The notes beneath the pieces are model-generated. The model worked only from the letters and a program-made list of their open reading frames with translations. It searched no databases and had not been told where the DNA came from. This document shows positions 58,632 to 64,000 of a stretch of DNA of 64,000 bases, one piece after another. Source of the stretch: Aureimonas sp. Leaf427 (GTDB taxonomy: Bacteria > Pseudomonadota > Alphaproteobacteria > Rhizobiales > Rhizobiaceae); NCBI RefSeq assembly GCF_001425485.1, contig NZ_LMQW01000006.1, positions 27,415-91,414 on the forward strand, written 5' to 3'. The position numbers were made by a program, and so were the translations under genes. The stretch's first letter is position 1. The number at the start of each line of letters is the position of its first letter.

Positions 58632-58721
58632 GGAAGCGGCGATCGAAGGCTCGGTCCGGCGCGCGGACGCAAGACGTCGCGGACGATGTCCGCGGGCTCG
58701 CGACGAACGCCGGGGAAAGCC

Positions 58722-58937
58722 TTAGTCGGCGGCTTCGAGATTGACGGCCTTCGGGCCCTTGCCGCGCTTGTCCGGCTCGGTATCGTAGGAGACCTTCTGG
58801 TTTTCCACGAGGCCGGACAGGCCGGACGCCTGAACGGCGGAGATGTGGACGAAGATGTCCGCCCCGCCATTGTCGGGCTTGATGAAGCCGAAGCCTTTTT
58901 CGGTGTTGAAGAATTTGACGGTGCCGGTCTGTGCCAT
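58722..58937 (-). CDS. Cold-shock protein (CspA family), copy 1
   Basis: 71 residues. RNA-binding motifs KGFGFIKP (RNP1) and DIFVHISAV (RNP2) are present; the rest follows CspA. Acts as an RNA chaperone. AGGAG precedes the ATG at 7 nt. The 5' leader contains two adjacent perfect hairpins (59025-59066), which may underlie temperature control. About 60% alike copy 2 at 60507. Confidence 0.96.
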   Translation of the reverse strand: MAQTGTVKFFNTEKGFGFIKPDNGGADIFVHISAVQASGLSGLVENQKVSYDTEPDKRGKGPKAVNLEAAD

Positions 58938-59024
58938 GCCTGTACTCCTTATCCCTGGCGGTTCGCATTGCCGTCTGTCGGTCGCAGGCAAGTCTCGAAG
59001 TGCAAGGATAGGAATCGATACGTC

Positions 59025-59066
59025 GCGGGATGTTCACCACATCCCGCTCGGAGGGTAGCGCCTCCG
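59025..59066 (-). promoter_or_regulatory. Two adjacent hairpins in the leader of cold-shock gene 1
   Basis: GCGGGATGT-5 nt-ACATCCCGC (59025-59047) and CGGAGG-6 nt-CCTCCG (59049-59066) are both perfect and separated by one base, 88-129 nt before the start codon. Cold-shock mRNAs often carry long structured leaders; a thermosensing role here is inference. The remainder of 58938-59248 holds no gene. Confidence 0.45.
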
Positions 59067-59248
59067 ATGCGCGATCCGTCCAGTCTCACTGTGTTCGCAA
59101 ATTTGCCCGAACGCCCTTTGATGCTATCAGGCGACTGTGATTGCAAGTAAAAGATTCTGGAAGTGACGCACCGTCCTGTTTCGATACAGCTAAGCGGCGA
59201 GAACTAAACGGGGTGGTTGGTTTTGCAAAGTAGGGATGGGCCTGTTCC

Positions 59249-59881
59249 ATGACGATACTTATCGCCGGCTTCGGAGCCTTTCCCGGCGCGCCTTCGAACC
59301 CTTGCGAAGCCTTGGCGCTGTCTCTGCGGGACGCCTGGACCTCATCCGGCGCAGCGATCCGCTCGGTTGTGTTGCCGGTCGAATGGGAGCGGAGCTGGCC
59401 GGTCCTGCGCACGGCGATCGAGGAGACCGGCGCATCGGGCGTGCTGGTCTTCGGCCTCCACGCGCGCGCCGCCCGCCTGCGCCTCGAACTCGACGCGGTG
59501 AACGCGCGCGAACTCGGCGTGGAGGATGCGGCCGGCGGGTTTCCCTCCGGTCCCGGCGTCGAGGAGGGGCCCGAGCGCCTGTCCGGCGCCTGGCCGCTGT
59601 CGGCTTCGGCCGCGGCGCTGGCGGATGCCGGCATCGGCTTCGAGCTGTCGCGCGACGCCGGGCGCTATCTGTGCAACGACACCTACTATCGCCTCTGCCA
59701 CTATGGTGGCGGCGGGCGCCTTCGCCGGTTCGGCTTCGTCCACACGCCCTTGAGCGACGAGGTGCTGGACGGCTGGGCGCGGACGGGCGCTTTGCCGGAG
59801 GTCTGCCGCACCATACCGGCGGCGCGCCTGCGCGAGGCGGCGCTGTGTCTGGCCGAGGTCTTCGCGGCGCCGGAGGCATGA
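59249..59881 (+). CDS. Pyroglutamyl-peptidase I family (C15) protein
   Basis: 210 residues. N-terminal ILIAGFGAFPGAPSNP is the family start; GLHARAARLRLELDAVN follows; the catalytic cysteine lies in GRYLCNDTYYRLCHY near residue 145 and the histidine in FGFVHTPLS. It removes N-terminal pyroglutamate from peptides. The stop lies 4 nt before a possible GTG start of the next gene. Confidence 0.88.
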   Translation: MTILIAGFGAFPGAPSNPCEALALSLRDAWTSSGAAIRSVVLPVEWERSWPVLRTAIEETGASGVLVFGLHARAARLRLELDAVNARELGVEDAAGGFPSGPGVEEGPERLSGAWPLSASAAALADAGIGFELSRDAGRYLCNDTYYRLCHYGGGGRLRRFGFVHTPLSDEVLDGWARTGALPEVCRTIPAARLREAALCLAEVFAAPEA

Positions 59882-59924
59882 GGCGGTGCGCATTCCTGGG
59901 TTCTATGCCGGCGGCAGTAAAGAC

Positions 59925-60416
59925 ATGATGACGACGATGAGATCGATGAAGCGCGCCGTCCTCGTCACCCTCGGCCTGGCCGCAGGTCTCCTGTCGCTGG
60001 CCGGCGCGGCCTCGGCCGAGGAGGCGGCGGAGGCCGTGCGGGCGCTCTATGCGCCGGTCTGGAATCCGCTGGAGGGCGAGGATCTGTCGAAGCTGACAGG
60101 GCCGGCGCTGGCGCTGTTCGAGAAGAGCGCGAAGGTTTCCGCCGAGACCGGCGAGGCGGGCTGCGTCGACTTCGTGGTGACGGTGGGCGGGCAGGATTTC
60201 GACGACGAGGAGGTCGCCCGGACGATCGAGACCGTGGAGACCGGCCGCAGCCCGGAGGGCGACGCGCTGGTGACGGCGCGCTTTCGCAGCTTTCCCGACG
60301 GCGATGCCGACCAGGAGATCCGCTGGACGATGCGGCAGGTCGGCGGCGCCTGGAAGGTGGCCGATATCGAAAGCCCGCTCGACGAGTGGAAGCTCTCGAC
60401 CTTTCCCTGCGACTGA
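59925..60416 (+). CDS. Secreted hypothetical protein, DUF3828-like
   Basis: 163 residues from the ATG chosen. Signal peptide (MKRAVLVTLGLAAGLLSLAGAASA); the mature part starts AVRALYAPVWNPLEG and ends RWTMRQVGGAWKVADIES, a layout resembling DUF3828. A GTG at 59886 has GGAGG 9 nt upstream and would add 13 residues and couple it to the peptidase gene, but gives a long signal-peptide n-region. Function unknown. Confidence 0.72.
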   Translation: MMTTMRSMKRAVLVTLGLAAGLLSLAGAASAEEAAEAVRALYAPVWNPLEGEDLSKLTGPALALFEKSAKVSAETGEAGCVDFVVTVGGQDFDDEEVARTIETVETGRSPEGDALVTARFRSFPDGDADQEIRWTMRQVGGAWKVADIESPLDEWKLSTFPCD

Positions 60417-60434
60417 CGGCCGGCGCCTTCGACG

Positions 60435-60463
60435 AAAAAGGGCCCGCCTTGCGGCGAGCCCTT
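60435..60463 (-). terminator. Terminator of cold-shock gene 2
   Basis: Minus-strand hairpin followed by TTTTTC, 45 nt after the csp stop. Its 26-base stem-loop is identical to the terminator at 6491-6516. Confidence 0.85.
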
Positions 60464-60506
60464 CGAACGATCTCGTGCCGGCCCGGAAGGGCCGGCGGGT
60501 GCCTGT

Positions 60507-60719
60507 TCAGGCGCGCTGGACGTTGACGGCCTTGGGGCCCTTGCCGCGCGTGTCGGGCTCGACGTCGAAGGTGATCTTCGCGCCGTCCTCGATCGAGGAC
60601 ATGCCGGCGCGCTCGAGCGCGGTGACATGCAGGAAGACGTCCTTGGCGCCGCCCTCGGGGGTGACGAAGCCGAAGCCCTTGGAGGCGTTGAAGAACTTGA
60701 CGGTACCGGTGTTGCTCAT
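60507..60719 (-). CDS. Cold-shock protein (CspA family), copy 2
   Basis: 70 residues, RNP1 KGFGFVTP and RNP2 DVFLHVTAL intact. AAGGG precedes the ATG. A stem GCCGATCGG/CCGATCGGC can form in its leader (60740-60778). Differs from copy 1 in the GGAKDVFLHVTALERAG segment. Confidence 0.96.
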   Translation of the reverse strand: MSNTGTVKFFNASKGFGFVTPEGGAKDVFLHVTALERAGMSSIEDGAKITFDVEPDTRGKGPKAVNVQRA

Positions 60720-60739
60720 GGTCTGACCCTTTCAAAGAT

Positions 60740-60778
60740 GCCGATCGGGGCGGGGCACGAGGCTCTGTTCCGATCGGC
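60740..60778 (-). promoter_or_regulatory. Long-range stem in the leader of cold-shock gene 2
   Basis: 9-bp perfect arms at 60740-60748 and 60770-60778, beginning 20 nt before the start codon and close to the ribosome site. Confidence 0.35.
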
Positions 60779-61114
60779 CCGGGCCGCGCGAAGGCGCCGC
60801 GCCGGATGGATTTGACGACCGCTCCCGATAGGGAACGGCGTCGGCGATTTCGGAAAGCTCGTGTCGGCGAAAGGGTCGAGGTCAACGGGACGACCGGAGA
60901 ACCCGCGATCGGGCCCGTCCGGCAGATCCGCGGGGATTGGGCCCCCGCGCAGAAGAAGAAGTCTCACCAGTCTCCGGGTCATGAATGCCCGAACGCTCCT
61001 CATATGGCAGCGCCGCCCCCCATGCGCAAGGCCAGCGCCCGAATGCGCCACCGGCTTCGATCCAGCATGCCGTGCTAGGCCGGGCCGGATTGCGGGATGA
61101 GGGAAGAGGCAGGC
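60779..61114. other. Intergenic region between cold-shock gene 2 and the next secreted protein
   Basis: 336 nt, divergent. Short open frames exist but show no family features. Should contain both promoters; none is clear to me. Confidence 0.4.
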
Positions 61115-61708
61115 ATGACGGGACGAGGACGCGGACGGGGCCTGGCGCTGGCGCTGGCGATCATGGCGACGAGCGGGCCGGCTTCGGCTGTGGAACTGGC
61201 GGGCTGGCGGGCGGGCGCCGAGGCCGCGACGATGGACAAGGGCCAGCGCTTCACCTGCGAGGGGGGCGACTGCCCGGCGGGCGGGCTGCAGTGCCTCTAC
61301 GCGGTCTCGCCCGGCGAGCCCGGCAAGGGGCGCACGCTCCGCGTCCACGACATGCTGCGGCCGAAATCCTTTCCCTGGAAGGACTTCGAGATCTGGGTCG
61401 CGATGAAGGCCGGCGAGATCCGGCCCGAACTCGCCAATGCTTCCTCCACGCTGAAGGCGAACGACGCGGCGCGGCTGGCCCGGCTCGGCGAGCGCGACTT
61501 CATGCGCCGCAGCTACACGATGAACGCGGCGGCGGCGAAGGAGACGGTCGAGGTCGGCCTCTGGGTCACGGACAACCAGCTGAACGCGGCCATCTGCGCC
61601 GTCAACGCGGTGGACCGGCCGCTGGCGGAGACGCGGATCGACGTCTTCTTCGGCGCGCTCAACACCTCGCCCCCCGCGCCGCCCTACGACCCGCTGGCCC
61701 AGCAATAG
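61115..61708 (+). CDS. Secreted hypothetical protein
   Basis: 197 residues, unknown. Signal peptide (GLALALAIMATSGPASA), then a cysteine-containing region (FTCEGGDCPAGGLQCLY) and SYTMNAAAAKETVEVGLWVT. Start at 61115 has AGAGG in front; an ATG 18 nt earlier is possible. Codon use matches neighbours. Confidence 0.72.
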   Translation: MTGRGRGRGLALALAIMATSGPASAVELAGWRAGAEAATMDKGQRFTCEGGDCPAGGLQCLYAVSPGEPGKGRTLRVHDMLRPKSFPWKDFEIWVAMKAGEIRPELANASSTLKANDAARLARLGERDFMRRSYTMNAAAAKETVEVGLWVTDNQLNAAICAVNAVDRPLAETRIDVFFGALNTSPPAPPYDPLAQQ

Positions 61709-61803
61709 GCCGCCCGGGGCCGGAACGGGGAAGCGCGGTCGCGCCTTGTTCTCCCGAAGAGCCGCGGCGAGATCGTGCCGCGGCGACAACCGGGATGCCC
61801 GAC

Positions 61804-62190
61804 ATGACCACGATGAGACACCTCGCCGCCGCGCTCGCCCTCGCTCTGCCGCTCGGCATCGGAAGCGCGGCCCTCGCGCAAACCGCGCCCGAGCCGAACG
61901 CGGCGCCCATGCCGCTGAACGACGGCTCGGTTTCCAACGCCACGGGCACGCCGATCGGCAGCGGCCTTGCCACGGGCACGCCGGGCGTCGGCCTGGACAC
62001 GAACGGCGCCACCGAGGGCGCCGGCGCGACCAAGGGGCCGGGCGGGCTGCAGAACGGCGTCGGCGCCGAGGGCACGCTCGCGCCGAACACGACGGGCTCC
62101 AACAACGACGTGATCGACGCGCCGGCGGCTGACGGGCCGGACGGGGGCGGCATTTCCCTCGATCCGGCCCCCGCCGCCCCCGCGAATTGA
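61804..62190 (+). CDS. Secreted low-complexity hypothetical protein
   Basis: 128 residues. Signal peptide (MRHLAAALALALPLGIGSAALAQ), then a Gly/Thr/Asn/Pro-rich mature part with repeated TGTPxGxGL-type units (ATGTPIGSGL, ATGTPGVGL). No family recognised. ATGs at 61795 and 61813 are alternatives. Confidence 0.65.
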   Translation: MTTMRHLAAALALALPLGIGSAALAQTAPEPNAAPMPLNDGSVSNATGTPIGSGLATGTPGVGLDTNGATEGAGATKGPGGLQNGVGAEGTLAPNTTGSNNDVIDAPAADGPDGGGISLDPAPAAPAN

Positions 62191-62255
62191 TAGCTCGGCA
62201 GCGGCGGCCGGCCAGCCGGCCGCCGGCAACGCGGCGCCCCGATCGCGCGCGTCGT

Positions 62256-62495
62256 TTAGACGAAGCCGCCGCTGCCGCCCCCTTGGAACCGCGCCGCAGC
62301 CTTCTCCTCCTCCGTCGGCGTCTCGGCCTTCGCCTCCCTCCGGGCGGAAGCCGACTTGGCGGAGGCGGGGGCGACCGGGATCGCGGCGGCGACGGCGGCT
62401 TCGATCTCGCCGAGGCTCTCCGGCGGGCGGGAACTGCGCGGCGCGGGGGCCGATCGGCGGGCCCGCAGGGCCGGGGTTCGGAAGGGCGAGAACAT
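62256..62495 (-). CDS. Hypothetical small protein
   Basis: 79 residues. Arg/Pro-rich start, a short helix (SLGEIEAAVAAAIPVAPA), charged KAETPTEEEKAAARF and a Gly-rich end. Codon use is plausible, but there is no recognised family and it could be a chance frame. Confidence 0.4.
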   Translation of the reverse strand: MFSPFRTPALRARRSAPAPRSSRPPESLGEIEAAVAAAIPVAPASAKSASARREAKAETPTEEEKAAARFQGGGSGGFV

Positions 62496-62634
62496 CGGAC
62501 GTCGTCTCCATCGCTTGTTCGTTGAAACCCATCCTTGCCGTCGCCCGTTTCGGGAGAATGCCGGCCATGTTTCCGCTGCATTTCATCCGGAGCGCGAAAC
62601 CGACGGCCGGCCCGACCCATGGGAGGCTGCGACG

Positions 62635-62859
62635 ATGCTGACGCAGACGAGGAAAGGCCTGCTTGACTGGATCAACGCCCGGCCGGGCGCGCGAGGACGC
62701 CGCCGCTGGCACCGGGCGACCTCGGCGACGCCGGTTCTCCTGCGCGACGGCTCGCTGAGCCGGCCGGGCGAGGGCCAGCTCTGGCGGCGGGAGGCCGAGA
62801 GCGGCTGGGAGTACGAGCAGGACGACGGCTTCGAGGAGCCGGGCGACGACCTGGACTGA
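62635..62859 (+). CDS. Hypothetical small protein
   Basis: 74 residues, basic first half (GLLDWINARPGARGRRRWHR) and acidic end (YEQDDGFEEPGDDLD). GGGAGG precedes the ATG at 8 nt, which supports translation. Unknown function. Confidence 0.55.
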   Translation: MLTQTRKGLLDWINARPGARGRRRWHRATSATPVLLRDGSLSRPGEGQLWRREAESGWEYEQDDGFEEPGDDLD

Positions 62860-63029
62860 CCAACCGTCCGCCGAACCTGGACGGGCCGGCTCGACGGCGC
62901 CGGCCGCGCCCCCTATCGTCGGCGATGCCCCCGCCATCCGCGCGGGACCGGCCGATATCGCCCGCCCGCCTCCCGCGCCCATTCCCGGCCGCCGGAGGCC
63001 GGGCCGGGCTCTCAGGGACACCGAACCGC

Positions 63030-63167
63030 ATGACGCTCCGCCTTCTCGCCCTCCTCGTCGGCCTTTCCGTGCTCGGCGGCTGCCTGTCGGAAATCAACAA
63101 GCCCATCCGCCCCGGCGACCGCTGGCCCGACCGCGCCACCGCGATCGACAACGTCCCGGCGCCCTGA
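63030..63167 (+). CDS. Small lipoprotein
   Basis: 45 residues. Signal peptide LLALLVGLSVLGGC with lipobox LGGC, leaving a mature peptide of only about 28 residues with two Pro-rich turns (NKPIRPGDRWPD). Substrate for Lgt encoded at 48.6 kb. No known family. Confidence 0.65.
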   Translation: MTLRLLALLVGLSVLGGCLSEINKPIRPGDRWPDRATAIDNVPAP

Positions 63168-63264
63168 TCGGAGGGCGTGGCGGACGGGCGGGCTATGAGA
63201 GCCGCGGGCGGCTTCCCGGACCCCTCGAAAAAGCCCTGCAAGCAGGCCCTTTCCATGTAACGCC

Positions 63265-63527
63265 GCCCGCCCCGCCGCCTGATCTCCCCCCTTGAGGGGG
63301 AGATGCCTGGCAAGGCAGAGGGGGGCGCCTCGCGTCTCACCTTGACGGGGCTTGGCCTGCACCCCGTCGCCGGTCGCGCTCGACGGCGCCCCCCTCTGGC
63401 CTGCCGGCCATCTCCCCCTCAGGTGGGGAGATCAGGCAGCTTCGGCGACGGCGCGTGGCCTGAACCGGTCGTCCGACGTGCCGAAACGCCTGCACGCCTT
63501 GGGCGCTGGGGTAATGGTCGAGCTGGC
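63265..63527. repeat. Composite palindromic repeat unit 1
   Basis: Contains a roughly 53-bp element at 63277-63329 and its near-perfect inverse at 63385-63437; each has the palindrome ATCTCCCC..GGGGAGAT. The following 90 bp are also shared with unit 2. Intergenic, no coding capacity supported. Confidence 0.8.
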
Positions 63528-63567
63528 GTCTGACCGAAGACCCCCGCGACCGATCGGAACGACCGCT

Positions 63568-63842
63568 GCCCGCCCCGCCGCCTGATCTCCCTCCTTGCGG
63601 GGGAGATGGCCGGCAGGCAGAGGGGGGTGCGCAGGGGCGCCAACCTTTCAACGGTATGCGAGGTGCGCGCGGAGAGGTCGGCGGGAGGCACCCCCCTCTG
63701 GCCTGCCGGCCATCTCCCCCGCAAAGAGGGAGATCGGGCGCGTTACGGGCGGCGCTAGGTCTGAACGGTTGCTCTTCGTTGGACCTTGCGACGCACGGAA
63801 GCGCCCGCACGCCGTCGCGCCGGGGTGATGGTCGAGCCGGCG
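63568..63842. repeat. Composite palindromic repeat unit 2
   Basis: Tandem copy of unit 1 offset by about 303-314 bp, with elements at 63580-63630 and inverse at 63688-63739. The short reading frames here run through the repeats and look spurious. Confidence 0.8.
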
Positions 63843-64000
63843 GGGCGGAGCCTCGGGCCGGGGATGCTGGGTGCCGTCCTTGTCGGGAGCGGCGGGACGC
63901 CGGAGGGAGACCCTCCGGTAGGTGGTATGTGGTGTAGTTGGTCCGCCTCCGGCGTCCACGCGCGGGCTGCTGTCGGGATATCCGGCGACCAAGCCGGATC
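63843..64000. other. Right end of window: two small hairpins, no gene seen
   Basis: CCGGAGGG-aga-CCCTCCGG (63900-63918) and ATCCGGC-6 nt-GCCGGAT (63980-63999). No coding frame can be supported before the window ends. Confidence 0.4.

Noticed and set aside
63921..63960. Segment resembling a tRNA D-arm (GTGGTGTAGTTGGT)
   Set aside because: No acceptor, anticodon or T-arm can be folded around it.
63168..64000. Several 70-157 codon frames at the right end
   Set aside because: They run through inverted repeats in all frames, differ between the repeat units and show no protein features.

Overview
The window is a 64 kb piece of a high-GC chromosome, almost certainly from an alphaproteobacterium of the Hyphomicrobiales (Rhizobiales). 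The reasons are gene content and order. There is a petABC cytochrome bc1 operon, an oxygen-dependent hemF, and a MoxR/DUF58/DUF4159 operon divergent from DUF1285-CoA pyrophosphatase-CCA transferase. There is also a marR-ompR-kinase operon divergent from ilvE, a BA14K-type secreted protein, and a GGAAC-N16-CGTT promoter of the alphaproteobacterial general stress sigma factor EcfG. Placement below the order is not possible from this sequence. I see no rRNA, tRNA, CRISPR array, prophage or insertion sequence. The content is mainly core chromosome; the only accessory-looking elements are a small toxin-antitoxin pair and a block of intergenic repeats at the right end.

Layout. 1-6.3 kb: an ABC-F ATPase (cut by the window edge) downstream of an RND efflux pump with its adaptor. 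6.5-9.6 kb: a three-fold PRC-barrel envelope protein, a DUF1328 membrane peptide behind an EcfG-type promoter, and a diacylglycerol-kinase-fold enzyme. 9.6-11.7 kb: leuA behind a possible leucine-rich leader peptide and terminator. 11.8-17.1 kb: a membrane protein, a BenE transporter, a metallophosphoesterase, a Nudix hydrolase, a glutathionyl-hydroquinone reductase and a GNAT acetyltransferase. 17.1-24.0 kb: a tightly overlapping four-gene MoxR operon of unknown function. 24.3-26.8 kb: DUF1285, CoA pyrophosphatase and CCA-adding enzyme, all overlapping. 26.9-30.7 kb: DUF1059 peptide, hemF, a small protein, an HD-GYP phosphodiesterase and trmL. 30.8-34.7 kb: two adjacent ABC half-exporters. 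34.9-37.9 kb: petABC. 38.0-42.0 kb: two MaoC hydratases, ychF, pth and rplY. 42.2-49.5 kb: a TPR protein, corA, prs and then an lgt-methyltransferase-pgeF-M24-lipoprotein operon. 49.7-52.0 kb: ubiK, ybjN-like, proC and a CsaA-like protein. 52.0-52.6 kb: a VapBC-type module. 52.7-57.3 kb: histidine kinase, OmpR regulator and MarR, divergent from ilvE and a metallo-hydrolase. 57.4-63.2 kb: two cold-shock genes among small secreted proteins and lipoproteins. 63.2-64 kb: no convincing gene, but a tandem composite palindromic repeat.

How the genes fit together. Many neighbours are joined by 1-4 nt start/stop overlaps (ATGA, GTGA, TGATG, and apparently CTGA), which implies translational coupling. 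The respiratory block, ribosome-support genes (pth, rplY, ychF, cca, trmL) and amino-acid genes (leuA, ilvE, proC) are ordinary housekeeping. The parts with least explained function are the MoxR operon, the atypical M24 protein, the stress-promoter locus at 8.4 kb, the possible leuA attenuator, the structured leaders of the cold-shock genes and the repeat block. I found no clear undescribed system; the MoxR operon is the best candidate for one.
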